Below are positions 1 to 11,904 of a DNA stretch of 64,000 bases, one piece after another. The stretch lies in NCBI RefSeq assembly GCF_000686805.1, contig NZ_JMLP01000016.1, forward strand, positions 1 through 64,000, written 5' to 3'. Origin of the DNA: Bacillus sp. UNC41MFS5. Lineage in GTDB: Bacteria > Bacillota > Bacilli > Bacillales_B > DSM-18226. Every line of letters starts with the position of its first letter. Positions within the stretch are counted from its first letter, which is position 1. The notes beneath the pieces were generated by a model. The model was not told where the DNA came from and ran no database searches. It saw only the letters and a program-made list of their open reading frames with translations. The translations under genes and the position numbers were made by a program.

Positions 1-1
1 T

Positions 2-229
2 CCTGTTATCAGAGGATGGGGTAACTACTATCGTAAAGCTCACGTTAAAAAACTCTTCAATAAACTCCAACGCTGGATTGTAAGAAGAATATGGAGCCAT
101 CGATTTAAAAGATGGCGAAACATGGGTTGGAAGAAACTTCACGAATCCAAACTCTATTCGGATTACAAACTTGTAAACCTTATTTCATTAATTCCAGATT
201 TAGAATCTAAAGTTGCATCTAAAGGATGA
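2..229 (+). CDS. Group II intron maturase, C-terminal fragment (cut by window edge)
   Basis: An open frame runs from base 2 to a TGA at 227-229 and gives 75 residues. It begins PVIRGWGNYYRKAHVKKLF and continues with a basic, Trp-rich segment (RWIVRRIW, KRWRNMGWKK). This is the maturase-specific (GIIM/domain X) end of group II intron reverse transcriptases, which binds the intron RNA and assists splicing. The RT domain lies outside the window. A group II domain V hairpin starts nine bases after the stop, as expected for an intron-encoded protein in domain IV. Confidence 0.75.
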   Translation, partial: PVIRGWGNYYRKAHVKKLFNKLQRWIVRRIWSHRFKRWRNMGWKKLHESKLYSDYKLVNLISLIPDLESKVASKG

Positions 230-237
230 CATAAAGG

Positions 238-310
238 AAAGCGGATTACGGGAAAACTGTACGATCCGTTTGATTGAGCGGACGGAGGAAGGCTTTTGCC
301 GACCTCCTTC
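238..310 (+). ncRNA. Group II intron domain V/VI (first intron 3' end)
   Basis: A 34-base hairpin at about 238-271 has the domain V layout: AAGCGGAT pairs with ATCCGTTT, with an inner TACGG/CTGTA stem and a GAAA tetraloop. It carries the catalytic-triad position as AGC. A second stem built on GGAGG/CCTCC follows at about 281-305 and resembles domain VI. The splice point is probably near 310 but was not determined. Confidence 0.6.
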
Positions 311-399
311 GACTCTACACCAATGATGACAAGGACAACATAACTTTGTCTAGGAAAGGAACCCTACTTCGTTCATATGTTGGAAGGGGGTAAGAGTCA

Positions 400-1705
400 G
401 TGAATGCCAAGAAAATGGCTAACTACACCAATAATGCAAAAGCTCAAGAACTCTGGAAGACGTTATATCTTTGTGCCAAGGAAAACACTGGTCGCAAGTT
501 TCATGCTTTATATGATAAAATCTATCGTCCTGACATCCTATGGGAAGCATGGCAACGTGTGAAACGAAAGAAAGGTAGTGGAGGTGTAGATGGACAATCG
601 ATTGAAAGTATCGTCGAGGAGTATGGGGAGAAGAAATTCTTGAACGAACTCTACCTAGAGTTAAAGGAAAATAGATATCATCCACATCCGGTCCTAAGAA
701 CCTACATACCAAAAGACGACGGAAGGAAACGTCCATTAGGAATTCCAACTATAAAAGACCGAGTAGTACAAATGGCAACCAAAATGATTATTGAACCTAT
801 CTTTGAGGCAGACTTTCAGGATTGCTCATTTGGCTTTCGCCCTAAGCGTAATGCTCATCAAGCCATGGCGAAGATTCGTAAGGCAAGTAAGAAATGTTTT
901 TGGGTAGTAGACGTCGATATCCAAGGGTATTTTGATAACATCAACCAAGATAAGCTGATGAAACTAGTGGAGCAACGTATAAGCGACCGAAGAGTTTTAA
1001 AATTACTTCGTAAATGGTTGAAAGCTGGCATTATGGAAGAGGGGAAAATAAGCAATCCAATTACAGGAACACCGCAAGGTGGTGTGATATCTCCACTATT
1101 AGCAAACATTTATTTAAATCCAATGGACAAGCTCTGGGAGAAAAAGTTTAAACACCTAGGTGAAATAGTGAGGTATGCGGATGACTTCGTCATCATGTGC
1201 AATACCAAACAGAAGGCGCTTGAAAGTATTCGCGTGATTCAAGCTATTATGGAAAAACTTGACCTTTCAATAAATAGGGAGAAATCAAGATTGGTTCGCT
1301 TATGGGACAATGTAGAAGGATTCGACTTTCTAGGTTTTCACAATCGTAAATTTCCACTCCGTTTAAAGGGTGGTAAAACAATTCATGTCATGTCGCATAT
1401 ACCGAAAAAGAACGCTATGAAGAAAATGCGTGCAAAGATTAAGGCGTATACAGAGCCAAGAGGAAAACTGTATATGGATCTTTATGATTTGGTGATGGGA
1501 TTAAATAAGAGACTACAAGGTTTCAAAAAAAAATTACTATCAAATATCATCACAAGCAAAGAAATGGCTTAACCGGATTGATTGGTATGTGATAGAGCGC
1601 CTTACTTTATTTTATAACAAGAAAAGAAATAGGCATTCGAAACACGGAAATTCAACTGACGTGAGAAGAATGATTAGTCATATATTGGTGAAGTTAGCAA
1701 GTTAG
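400..1705 (+). pseudogene. ltrA: Group II intron reverse transcriptase/maturase, frameshifted
   Basis: This encodes an intron RT-maturase that would reverse-transcribe its intron and help it splice. The GTG start at 400 follows GAAGGGGG with 9 bases of spacing. The RT palm has the catalytic YADD motif (RYADDFVIM, about residue 262) and an upstream GTPQGGVISPLLANIYL block. The reading frame closes at 1572 after 390 residues. Just before that, at 1525-1533, is a run of nine A. Shifting frame there restores a coherent maturase end (NYYQISSQAKKWLNRIDWYV, then about 40 more residues) that stops at 1703-1705. The gene is either truncated by homopolymer slippage, wrongly sequenced there, or rescued by transcriptional slippage. 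Symbol is by family only. Confidence 0.8.
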
Positions 1706-1737
1706 TTTCTGTAATGCCAAAGGAAGAAGAACGTCGG

Positions 1738-1855
1738 AAAGCCGTATGAGGGAAAACCTCACGTACGGATTGATGAGGAGGAACTGAAAGTAGGTGAGAT
1801 AGCCGAAGGCTATCCCATTGAAATCAGTTTCTTACTCTACTTCACTAAAGATGCA
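1738..1855 (+). ncRNA. Group II intron domain V/VI (second intron 3' end)
   Basis: Bases 1738-1771 form a textbook domain V hairpin: AAGCCGTA pairs with the TACGGATT side around a GAGG/CCTC stem capped by GAAA, with the AGC triad position kept. A bulged stem enclosing GATAGCC/GGCTATC follows and resembles domain VI. It sits 32 bases after the restored maturase stop. The exact 3' splice site near 1850 is an inference. Confidence 0.65.
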
Positions 1856-2065
1856 GTTTAAGAACCATATTTGTTAAACTTAAGGAAAAGGAAGAAAAGC
1901 TGAGGTATGAAAAATGTATGAATTTAAAGATGAGTCTAGGAGAAAAGAAAAAAAATTCAAGACATACATTTTTTTATTTTGTTAAGGTTTTAGGATTATA
2001 GTAAAAAAAATGGTTCTTCAACTATTACACTACCGGGTAGCTTTAGTTGAAGAAGCAGAAGATAA

Positions 2066-2104
2066 AGAAAAGGCTCAGTTTACTAGAATTGAGCCTTTTC
2101 TTTA
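2066..2104 (+). terminator. Rho-independent terminator
   Basis: AAAAGGCTCA pairs with TGAGCCTTTT across a loop of about 12 bases and is followed by a CTTTATTT tract. No intact gene ends just upstream, so it may be left from a lost gene. Confidence 0.7.
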
Positions 2105-2193
2105 TTTACTACAAAATGCAGACTAACTATTAGAGTTTTCCATTCATTTTCAGCAAGTTTTCGGTATTACCATTTGCATATTTTTAACAAAAA

Positions 2194-2224
2194 GAAAAAG
2201 CCTTGATAAATCAAGGTTTTTTTG
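2194..2224 (+). terminator. Rho-independent terminator
   Basis: AAGCCTTGA pairs with TCAAGGTTT around a four-base loop, with seven T following. Confidence 0.65.
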
Positions 2225-2659
2225 ACGTCCCGAAGTTGATTAAAATGCGTATTTATCAAGCCTTTTAGTAAATTAAAATATGGTTTTACTGAGTTTTTCG
2301 GCACCGAAATGGTCGATCTCTCGTAAAACACCATTCTACCAAAGAGTTGGAGCATTTTTTTCAAAGAAAGTTACTTTCGAAATTCAGGATTATGTCTTTC
2401 GTCTAATATTTTTTATTTTGTTTTGTGTCTTGGTTTGTATTTAACGCTTAAATTGCGCGGCTTTGAAAGTACTTTGGTTACATATGTTTAAATTTCGAGT
2501 GTAGTAAAATAGGAATTTTTGTAATCTTATTTATACTAAATGTTCAGAAAATCCACAAATAAAAAGCACTTTTTGTTGTATTTTTTAATTGTAAAAAAAT
2601 TTAAACTTTATACAAGAAAGCGATTTCAATTCTCGATTAAATAGAAAGGAAGGTTTTAA

Positions 2660-3988
<1,329 letters not shown>

Positions 3989-4063
3989 GTTAGGGTCGTT
4001 GCCTACACATATGAGGGATCGGATGTCATACGATTTAGGATAAAACAAGGGGTGGTAAAGGGT

Positions 4064-4624
4064 ATGGATATAAAGGAGTTAATTAAACCGTTTAAATGGG
4101 AGGAAAGTAGCTCAAGTCTGGAGCTGCAACATGAAATTGAGCAGTTTTACTACAAGGAAGCGCAGCTGTTAGACCACTCGGAGTTTGAAGCGTGGTTCGA
4201 GCTGTTGGACAAGGATATTCATTATTGGATGCCGATTCGCATGAACCGAGTAGGTAGAGAAATATCGCAGGAGTATACGCCTCAAGGAAAAGGAGCGCAC
4301 TACGACGATACCTTTGAAACGATGCGAGGACGTATTCGAGCGAGAGTATCCGGAGTGAACTGGGCGGAGAATCCGGTGTCACGTACACGGCACATGATTT
4401 CCAACGTTATGATTCGGGAATTGGAGGATCCGAACACGTATGAGGTGGCATCGTCATTTATCGTGTATCGCAACCGTTCGGAGCGTCAGTCTGATATTTT
4501 TCCGGGAGAGCGTCGGGATATACTGCGGCGTTCAGAGGGAGGATTGGGTTTTAAAATTGCCCGCCGAACCATTTTGATTGATCAAAGTACGCTATTGTCA
4601 AATAACTTGTCTGTCTTTTTTTAA
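4064..4624 (+). CDS. Aromatic ring-hydroxylating dioxygenase, beta (small) subunit
   Basis: This is the structural small subunit that assembles with the alpha subunit as an alpha3-beta3 hexamer. The 186 residues have the family pattern: an N-terminal helix ([21 protein letters not shown]), then IHYWMPIR, a strongly basic RGRIRAR segment, and the beta-sheet block [14 protein letters not shown]. It belongs to the SnoaL/NTF2-like fold and has no metal site. The ATG at 4064 is preferred because AAGGGGTGG lies about 8 bases before it. A GTG four codons earlier would overlap that ribosome site. It lies 75 bases after the alpha gene, in the same operon. Confidence 0.85.
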   Translation: MDIKELIKPFKWEESSSSLELQHEIEQFYYKEAQLLDHSEFEAWFELLDKDIHYWMPIRMNRVGREISQEYTPQGKGAHYDDTFETMRGRIRARVSGVNWAENPVSRTRHMISNVMIRELEDPNTYEVASSFIVYRNRSERQSDIFPGERRDILRRSEGGLGFKIARRTILIDQSTLLSNNLSVFF

Positions 4625-4990
<366 letters not shown>

Positions 4991-4999
4991 CCAACCTAA

Positions 5000-5911
<912 letters not shown>

Positions 5912-6114
5912 AAAAGTACTATTAATTCCATTTCACCAATCAGAGCAGTTTAGGTAAGGATGAGATAGCACGGCAATTGGAAAGATGGGATATTTGGTTT
6001 TTTCTGTGAAGGATGTGCCCGCATGAAATCGACAAGCACACTCAGGAGAAGTAGAATAATCTTAAAATGCTAATTTTTCAGGGGAGCTAATAAGCTTGTA
6101 ACTTTCTTAAGTGG

Positions 6115-7533
6115 GTGAATATATTGCAAAATAAGGTCCAATATCCTAAAGCATTGGAAATGTTTATTCAAATGTCGTCGCATTTTGGAAACTATAACTT
6201 CACAGAGAAGGAGTTCGAATCGGGACTGCCACAAATGCTTCTGAACTGCCTTGATACGGTTTTAACTGAAAAAAATAACTTGCAGGCTGCCATGGATTTC
6301 AATAACCAAGCCATAGGGCAGTTTCTAAATGGCATTGGGGAAACACGATTGGCTGACGTATGCTATCAGCTTACAAACATCCCCATCATTCTTGAGGATC
6401 TAGGCTTTAACTATCTTTACTCAATAGGCCTAGATTCGGAACTGGCTCGACAATATAGCAGTAACTTAAAGAAAATCGCTAAAAATAATCTCGATGGAGA
6501 TAATCATATCAAACTGACTGAGCTTATTGAGAGGCAACAAATTGTCGAACTGGTTCAATCTGATGAACATAAGAGATTAATTGCTCCGATGATATCCAGA
6601 GGCAAGATTGTTGGGTATTGCTCCTTTATAAACACCTCTTTTTCTGCAGTTGATTGGTTGAAAATGAAGCAATTGTGTCTCATCGGATCTGTGAGTAATT
6701 ATAACAACGAAACAATCCTTGATACAGAACTGAAGTTAAACATCAAAGGCGGATTGTTAGAAGATATGATCCAAAATCGTTTAAACCCTGTAGTATTATT
6801 CAAAAGGGCCAGACAAATTGGAGTGGATTTGGGCAAAGAGTATCAATTTTTAGTTTTGAAGGTGGATCCAAATTTTTATCAAAATGAAAAGGATCCAATC
6901 GGCGGCATGAATTTGATTGAAGTTTTTTCAAGATATTTTATAGAGCGTAATCTGAATATCTTAATTTCGGAAGACTCTCAAACCATAGCTGCGTTGCTGC
7001 CTGTTGACTTGTTTGCGAAATATTTTATAAATGTCGATGAATTTGTCAGAAAATTACTTTGTTTTCTGAAAGTAAAATACCCTAATATACCTTTTAAAAT
7101 CGGGATGAGTTCAAGATCAGAGTCTCTTGAAGATATACCGATTCTGTACAATGAAGCTCTCATTCTATTGAACATGAACTATCAGCAAAAAGAAATTATG
7201 TACTTTGATGATTTAGGAGCGGTGGGGATTTTATTTCGCGCAGGAAAAATGGAAGATATCAGGCATTTCTGCAACAAAATGCTTTCGAAATTACTTGAAT
7301 ACGATCGAGGGAAAGAATCAGAGTTAACCAAAACTATATATTATTACATTAAAAGTGGCCAAAATATCTGTAAAGCAGCAAGAATAATGAATTTGTCGAT
7401 TGGTGGATTACGATATCGGGTGCAAAAAATATGTGAAATATTAGATGCTGATATCAATGATTTACAAACCAGTAGTCAGCTTTTCTTGGCACTGCAAGCG
7501 GGTATCATTTTGGGCGATCTGAAAATTGAGTGA
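6115..7533 (+). CDS. PucR/CdaR-type transcriptional regulator
   Basis: This is a 472-residue regulator. The C-terminal 60 residues are a PucR-type helix-turn-helix (ICKAARIMNLSIGGLRYRVQKI), where single-copy activators of this family contact DNA. The middle part (about 230-400) resembles the degenerate GGDEF-like CdaR domain. The N-terminal 200 residues look like a GAF-type or related ligand-sensing region but are not assigned with confidence. The GTG start has only a weak ribosome site. It lies between the dioxygenase block and the ring-cleavage genes, so it is the likely regulator of both, sensing an aromatic substrate or intermediate. That role is an inference. Confidence 0.78.
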   Translation: MNILQNKVQYPKALEMFIQMSSHFGNYNFTEKEFESGLPQMLLNCLDTVLTEKNNLQAAMDFNNQAIGQFLNGIGETRLADVCYQLTNIPIILEDLGFNYLYSIGLDSELARQYSSNLKKIAKNNLDGDNHIKLTELIERQQIVELVQSDEHKRLIAPMISRGKIVGYCSFINTSFSAVDWLKMKQLCLIGSVSNYNNETILDTELKLNIKGGLLEDMIQNRLNPVVLFKRARQIGVDLGKEYQFLVLKVDPNFYQNEKDPIGGMNLIEVFSRYFIERNLNILISEDSQTIAALLPVDLFAKYFINVDEFVRKLLCFLKVKYPNIPFKIGMSSRSESLEDIPILYNEALILLNMNYQQKEIMYFDDLGAVGILFRAGKMEDIRHFCNKMLSKLLEYDRGKESELTKTIYYYIKSGQNICKAARIMNLSIGGLRYRVQKICEILDADINDLQTSSQLFLALQAGIILGDLKIE

Positions 7534-7634
7534 ATAAATTCACCATTTGGTTTTGAATTTTTGATAAATGGATTAGAACGGGGTAATCCTCGCCCGAATC
7601 GTAAAAATATATTCAGATTAGAGGGGTGGAAGAC

Positions 7635-8570
7635 ATGGCTGAAATCGTTGCAGGAATAGCAATGTCACATAGTCCAATGATTATGACCAATCAAGCTGGC
7701 GGCGGAGAAAAAGGGCAGCGTTTTCTAAATACAGTTGCCGACATGAAAAAATGGCTGGAGGATATTGGAACAGATGTGATTATCTTAATTTCAGATGATC
7801 ATTTCAATAGTTATTTTTATGATCATATGCCATCCTTCACGATTGGGATTGATCGATGTGAAGGATGGGGCGACTGGCAAATTCCTGAATATCAAATTCC
7901 TGTCGAGCAAGAATTAGCGAAGCATGTTCTTGATACAGGTTTGGCGAACAATGTGGATTTTGCTTTTTCAATGAGAATGAAAGTGGATCATGGCCACACT
8001 CAAGCCGTCCACTTTTTAAACCCTGATTTAAAGATACCGGTTGTGCCGATTGCTGTGAATACAGCAGCACCACCGCTGCCTACAATGGACCGCTGTTTCC
8101 AAGTCGGAGAAGTCGTCCGCAAAGCAATTGAATCATGGGAAAGCGAAAAAAAGGTAACGATTGTCGCTTCAGGAGGGATCTCTCACTGGGTTCCAATTCC
8201 AAAGATTGATAGTGAAAAGCATGAAGATCAAGAGTTAATTAAGGTCCTAACAAATGGCCGTCAAGAAATTGAGCGGCTTGACGAATATTTGAACACACGT
8301 AAAACACGTGTGACAAGTTTGAAATCCGGACCGGTCAATGAAGAGTGGGATCGTGAATTTTTACGATTTATTACAGAAAAAGACTATCAAGCACTAAGAC
8401 AATGGGACCCTGATTTTATCGAGGAAAATGGAGGCAATGGCGGTCAGGAAATTCATAACTGGCTTATGCTGCTAGGAATTCTTCAAGGGTTTGAACCAGA
8501 GGTGGCTTATTATGAGCCAATCCCAGAATGGGTGACGGGAATGGGCGTTGTCAAGTTCCATAAAGGATAA
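7635..8570 (+). CDS. Class III extradiol ring-cleavage dioxygenase (MhpB-like)
   Basis: This iron(II) enzyme should cleave a catechol ring next to the hydroxyls. The 311 residues follow E. coli MhpB (314 residues, 2,3-dihydroxyphenylpropionate 1,2-dioxygenase) along the whole length. Shared landmarks are AMSHSP near the N-terminus, SDDHFNSYFYDHMPSF, VDHGHTQ, SGGISHWVP and the closing YEPIPEWVTGMG. The two catalytic His positions of the family correspond to the His of VDHG (about 119) and of GGISH (about 184). The ATG at 7635 is chosen over a GTG at 7626 because GAGGGGTGG sits about 6 bases before it. The next genes are a C-C hydrolase and a hydratase, the same order as a meta-cleavage pathway. 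Confidence 0.85.
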   Translation: MAEIVAGIAMSHSPMIMTNQAGGGEKGQRFLNTVADMKKWLEDIGTDVIILISDDHFNSYFYDHMPSFTIGIDRCEGWGDWQIPEYQIPVEQELAKHVLDTGLANNVDFAFSMRMKVDHGHTQAVHFLNPDLKIPVVPIAVNTAAPPLPTMDRCFQVGEVVRKAIESWESEKKVTIVASGGISHWVPIPKIDSEKHEDQELIKVLTNGRQEIERLDEYLNTRKTRVTSLKSGPVNEEWDREFLRFITEKDYQALRQWDPDFIEENGGNGGQEIHNWLMLLGILQGFEPEVAYYEPIPEWVTGMGVVKFHKG

Positions 8571-8600
8571 GACTTTCAAAAAACGGAGGAGGAGAACGAA

Positions 8601-9455
8601 ATGACAATTTGGACAGATTTAGCAGATTTAGAGTTTAAGAATTATTATGTGGATGCAAATGGAATCAAAACGAGAGTACTAGAAGCAGGAACTGGGGAAC
8701 CGCTTATTTTGCTTCATGGTACTGGCGGTCATATTGAGGCTTACGCCCGGAACATTAGAGGGTTGAGTGAGCATTTCCGTGTAATCTGCATTGATATGCT
8801 CGGGCATGGTTACACAGAAAAACCGGATCGGCCTTACGGAATCGATTCTTATAGTGATCATCTATTATGGGTCATCCAGGCTTTAGACCTGAAAGAAGTC
8901 TATCTATCTGGTGAATCACTAGGCGGTTGGGTTGCAGCATGGTTCGCTGCCCATCACCCAGGGATTGCTAAAGCATTAGTTTTAAATACTCCAGGAAATG
9001 TTAACAACAAGGCTGAAGTTATGAAAAAGCTGAAGGAATCCACCGTTAAAGCCGTTCTGGAAGCAAGTTATGAAAATGTAAAAACTAGACTTGAATGGTT
9101 AATGTACGATAAGAGTCAAGTCACCGATGAGCTTATTGAAGCTCGTTACAAAATTTATACACAGCCATCGTACCAAGAAGCTGTTCAGCACATTGTTGCC
9201 CTTCAAGAGATTGAATATCGGAAAAATTATAGCTGGGATCCATCCTGGTGTGGAAAGATTGATGTTCCAACCTTATTAGCATGGACCGATCATGACCCAA
9301 CCTCTACAGTCGAAGAAGCAAAACCCATTCAAGAGATGATTCCTGGCAGTGAATTAACCGTCATTAACGATGCTGGACATTGGCCGCAATGGGAAAAGGC
9401 AGAAGAATTTAACAAGGTCATTATTGACTTTTTTTGTAAAATTCCCGTGAAATAA
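8601..9455 (+). CDS. Meta-cleavage C-C bond hydrolase (alpha/beta hydrolase, MhpC/BphD-like)
   Basis: This enzyme is placed to split the ring-fission product of the extradiol dioxygenase into a carboxylic acid and 2-hydroxypenta-2,4-dienoate. It is an alpha/beta hydrolase of 284 residues (MhpC is 288). It has the oxyanion segment LLHGTGGH, the nucleophile S106 in GESLGG, an acid near residue 234 (WTDHDPTS) and the catalytic His near 262 (DAGHWPQWE). The ATG follows CGGAGGAGG at good spacing. It is 30 bases downstream of the dioxygenase. A terminator-like hairpin follows it before the hydratase gene. Confidence 0.83.
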   Translation: MTIWTDLADLEFKNYYVDANGIKTRVLEAGTGEPLILLHGTGGHIEAYARNIRGLSEHFRVICIDMLGHGYTEKPDRPYGIDSYSDHLLWVIQALDLKEVYLSGESLGGWVAAWFAAHHPGIAKALVLNTPGNVNNKAEVMKKLKESTVKAVLEASYENVKTRLEWLMYDKSQVTDELIEARYKIYTQPSYQEAVQHIVALQEIEYRKNYSWDPSWCGKIDVPTLLAWTDHDPTSTVEEAKPIQEMIPGSELTVINDAGHWPQWEKAEEFNKVIIDFFCKIPVK

Positions 9456-9474
9456 GTTTTGATATTTTCACCCA

Positions 9475-9522
9475 GCTTTGATAGTGCGAGTGTAGAAACC
9501 TGTACTATCAAAGTTCTTTTTA
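9475..9522 (+). terminator. Terminator-like hairpin inside the meta-cleavage operon
   Basis: CTTTGATAGT (9476-9485) pairs perfectly with ACTATCAAAG (9504-9513), followed by TTCTTTTTATT. It lies between the hydrolase and hydratase genes and could lower expression of the hydratase. Confidence 0.65.
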
Positions 9523-9548
9523 TTATTTAAAAGAAAGAGGTTTTTTCT

Positions 9549-10340
9549 TTGAGCATGCAAGAAACAGATATAATAAAAGATGCATACGAGCATTTGCTCC
9601 ATGCAGAGAAAATGAAAAAATCCGTCACGCCGTTAACCGACCTGTACCCAAGCCTGACTGTTCATGAAGCGTATCAAGTCCAATTAAAAGCGATTGATCA
9701 GAAAGTCAAGGCTGGACAGAAAATCGTTGGGAAAAAGATTGGGTTAACTTCCTTTGCCATGCAAGAGCTATTAGGAGTCGACCAGCCGGATTACGGTCAC
9801 TTATTGGAGAGCATGAGTGTTCCAAATAAGGGCAGTATCGCTGTCGATTCGCTTTTCGAACCAAAGGTTGAAGGTGAGATCGGCTTTGTTCTCAATAAGG
9901 ATCTTAAAGGTCCAAATGTGACAGCGGAAGACGTTTTAGCTGCAACTGAGTCCATCATTCCTTCATTAGAGATTGTGGACAGTCGAATTGTGAATTGGAA
10001 GATCAAGCTCCAAGACACTATTGCCGATAATGCTTCCTGCGGGCTTTATGTATTAGGCGACGAAAAATTCGCTGTCAATGGTTTAGAACTGACTAAGATC
10101 AAAATGAATCTTTATAAAAATGGCGAGCTTATGAACAAAGGGACAGGGGCAGATGTATTAGGTCATCCGGCCACGTGTGTAGCCTGGTTAGCGAACAAAT
10201 TATCTGAATATAATGTCCTTTTAAAAGCTGGAGAAGTGATTTTATCAGGTGCTTTATCCGCAGCAGTAGTTGCACAAAAAGGGGATGTGTTTACTGCTGA
10301 GTTCAGTGATTTAGGAAAAGTGGAAATTTCTTTTCGGTGA
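9549..10340 (+). CDS. 2-Keto-4-pentenoate hydratase (MhpD-like)
   Basis: This enzyme adds water to 2-hydroxypenta-2,4-dienoate to give 4-hydroxy-2-oxovalerate, the third step of the meta-cleavage route. The 263 residues show the family landmarks: VGKKIGLTS, GVDQPDYGHLLESM, the acidic block EPKVEGEIGFVL, and IPSLEIVDSRI. The metal ligands in this family are acidic residues of the VEGEIGF block. The TTG at 9549 follows AAAGAGG with 8 bases; an ATG two codons later is possible. The aldolase and acylating acetaldehyde dehydrogenase that normally finish the pathway do not follow. It ends in two strong terminators. Confidence 0.85.
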   Translation: MSMQETDIIKDAYEHLLHAEKMKKSVTPLTDLYPSLTVHEAYQVQLKAIDQKVKAGQKIVGKKIGLTSFAMQELLGVDQPDYGHLLESMSVPNKGSIAVDSLFEPKVEGEIGFVLNKDLKGPNVTAEDVLAATESIIPSLEIVDSRIVNWKIKLQDTIADNASCGLYVLGDEKFAVNGLELTKIKMNLYKNGELMNKGTGADVLGHPATCVAWLANKLSEYNVLLKAGEVILSGALSAAVVAQKGDVFTAEFSDLGKVEISFR

Positions 10341-10360
10341 GTATATTAATACGGTGTGTG

Positions 10361-10398
10361 TAGCCTAGGTTCATTAAGAGCCAGGGCTATTTTTTATA
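10361..10398 (+). terminator. Rho-independent terminator after the hydratase gene
   Basis: TAGCCTAGG pairs with CCAGGGCTA, followed by six T. Confidence 0.6.
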
Positions 10399-10401
10399 AA
10401 C

Positions 10402-10434
10402 AAAAAGCACCGCAAATACGGTGCTTTTTGTTTT
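10402..10434 (+). terminator. Strong terminator, probably bidirectional
   Basis: AAAAGCACCG pairs with CGGTGCTTTTT around CAAATA. A-rich and T-rich flanks on both sides allow it to serve the hydratase gene from one side and ilvE from the other. Confidence 0.7.
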
Positions 10435-10490
10435 GCATTTTTACTTTAAATAATTAGCTGTAAATTCACGTTTTGCGATAGGAAACGGAA
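10414..10490 (+). repeat. Dispersed intergenic repeat, copy 1
   Basis: This stretch shares a long imperfect match, in reverse orientation, with 53464-53530. The common blocks are AAATACGGTGC, TTGCATTTT and, exactly, GTTTTGCGATAGGAAACGG. Both copies sit at the 3' side of operons, outside genes. The family was not recognised. Confidence 0.6.
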
Positions 10491-10522
10491 ACCGTTAGCG
10501 ATTTGCCCGGCCCGGTTTCTTT

Positions 10523-11605
10523 TTACACCTCTACCTGTTCAATCTTCACTGTCCAGTTAAACGGATCTTCTTTTTTCCCAAGTTGGATGCCGGTCACTTC
10601 ATCATAAATGCGCTGCGAAAGTTCGCCGATTTGACGGTCATTTATTGTAATCGCTTGGTCATTCCAAGTTAATTCGCCAACAGGGGAAATAACAGCAGCT
10701 GTTCCTGCCCCAAACACTTCCTCAAGCTCACCGCGCGCATGTGCTGCAAATACCTCTTCAATTGAAATTTTCTCTTCTCGTACAGGGATATTCCAATATT
10801 TTAGTAATTCAATCACGGAATCACGTGTTACCCCTGGTAAAATACTTCCGTTTAATCGTGGTGTGACCACTTCGCCATTAATTTTGAAGAAGATATTCAT
10901 GCTGCCAACTTCTTCTACATACTTATTCTCTTTAGCATCAAGCCAGAGAATTTGGGCAAATCCATTTTCATCTGCCTTTTCCTGCGCTTTCAGACTTGCT
11001 GCGTAGTTTCCAGCAGTCTTTACATGACCTACTCCGCCAATAACAGCGCGAACATAGTGTTCTTCTACATAAATTCTAACAGGGCTTAACTGGTCTCCAT
11101 AATAAGCTCCAGATGGTGAGAGGATAACAAGCAATTTATATTGTTTCGCAGGGCGGACGCCGAGATATGGCTCCGTTGAGAAAATAAACGGACGAATGTA
11201 GAGCGATGTCCCTTCACCTTCAGGAACCCAATCTTTTTCCGTTAAAATTAATTGTTTAATCGCTTTTAATAGAAATTCCTCATCTATTTGGGGAATACAT
11301 AGTCTTTCGCATGATTCATTCAAACGGCTCATGTTTTTTTCTGGACGGAAAAGCTGAATTGCACCATCAGCTGTCTTATAGGCCTTCATTCCCTCAAAGA
11401 TTGCTTGTCCATAGTGAAATACCATCGCAGACGGTTCAAGCGTTAATGGTTCGTAAGGAGTAATTCTCGGATCAAACCAACCCACTTCATGTTGATAATC
11501 CATGACAAACATATAATCACTAAAATACTTCCCAAAACCAAGTGAAGTAAAGTCAGGCTTTTCCTTTAACACTTCTCTTTGAATAAATCCAATTTCTTGT
11601 TTCAT
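10523..11605 (-). CDS. ilvE: Branched-chain amino acid aminotransferase
   Basis: This PLP enzyme exchanges amino groups between glutamate and the keto acids of Leu, Ile and Val. It is a fold-type IV aminotransferase of 360 residues. Landmarks are VFHYGQAIFEGMKAY, LYIRPFIFSTEPYLGV, the PLP-lysine region GVGHVKTAGNYAASL, and EVFGAGTAAVISPVG near the end. A longer open frame starts at 11662, but AGAGGTG lies 7 bases before the ATG at 11605, and that start gives the usual family length. It is a monocistronic gene on the opposite strand to the aromatic operon. No T-box leader was found upstream. Confidence 0.9.
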   Translation of the reverse strand: MKQEIGFIQREVLKEKPDFTSLGFGKYFSDYMFVMDYQHEVGWFDPRITPYEPLTLEPSAMVFHYGQAIFEGMKAYKTADGAIQLFRPEKNMSRLNESCERLCIPQIDEEFLLKAIKQLILTEKDWVPEGEGTSLYIRPFIFSTEPYLGVRPAKQYKLLVILSPSGAYYGDQLSPVRIYVEEHYVRAVIGGVGHVKTAGNYAASLKAQEKADENGFAQILWLDAKENKYVEEVGSMNIFFKINGEVVTPRLNGSILPGVTRDSVIELLKYWNIPVREEKISIEEVFAAHARGELEEVFGAGTAAVISPVGELTWNDQAITINDRQIGELSQRIYDEVTGIQLGKKEDPFNWTVKIEQVEV

Positions 11606-11904
11606 GGTTAACACCTCTTGTCGATTCTCTACTTTATCTTGTTGATTAGTAGGCTTTTGCACTATAGAAATTCTAAATTGAAGTAACTTTATTAACTAAC
11701 TATACCACTTAAGCAGCATCTACTCCATTCTCTAGATTAAAAAAATCGAATAATTCCAAAAATAAAGAACCGATTTCTGTATGCTTTTAGGATATTAACA
11801 TAATTAACTAAGAAGATGAAGAAACTAGAAATTAATACCCAGAATGGATACACTTTTGAAAAATTAAAGCGTATCCCAATCAATTTAGATAGTGGAGGGT
11901 AATA

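Larger units (their letters stand above)
1..1855 (+). mobile_element. Tandem group II intron remnants
   Basis: Two group II introns lie head to tail. The first is represented by the end of its maturase (2-229), a domain V hairpin (about 238-271) and a domain VI-like stem to about 310. The second has a maturase reading frame from 400 and its own domain V (about 1738-1771) followed by a domain VI-like stem to about 1855. Only about 90 bases separate the first intron's 3' end from the second maturase, too short for the several hundred bases of domains I-III that normally precede the ORF. The second intron is therefore probably 5'-truncated or was formed by nested insertion. Exact boundaries cannot be fixed by eye. 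Confidence 0.75.

Noticed and set aside
419..1109. Minus-strand frames opposite the intron maturase
   Set aside because: They are mirror frames of the reverse transcriptase, with no ribosome sites and poor composition.
2167..2364. 65-residue minus-strand frame
   Set aside because: It runs through a terminator hairpin, has no ribosome site and shows no domain; its composition reflects AT-rich DNA.
11606..11904. T-box leader before ilvE
   Set aside because: No T-box sequence or specifier-loop structure was found in the upstream region.
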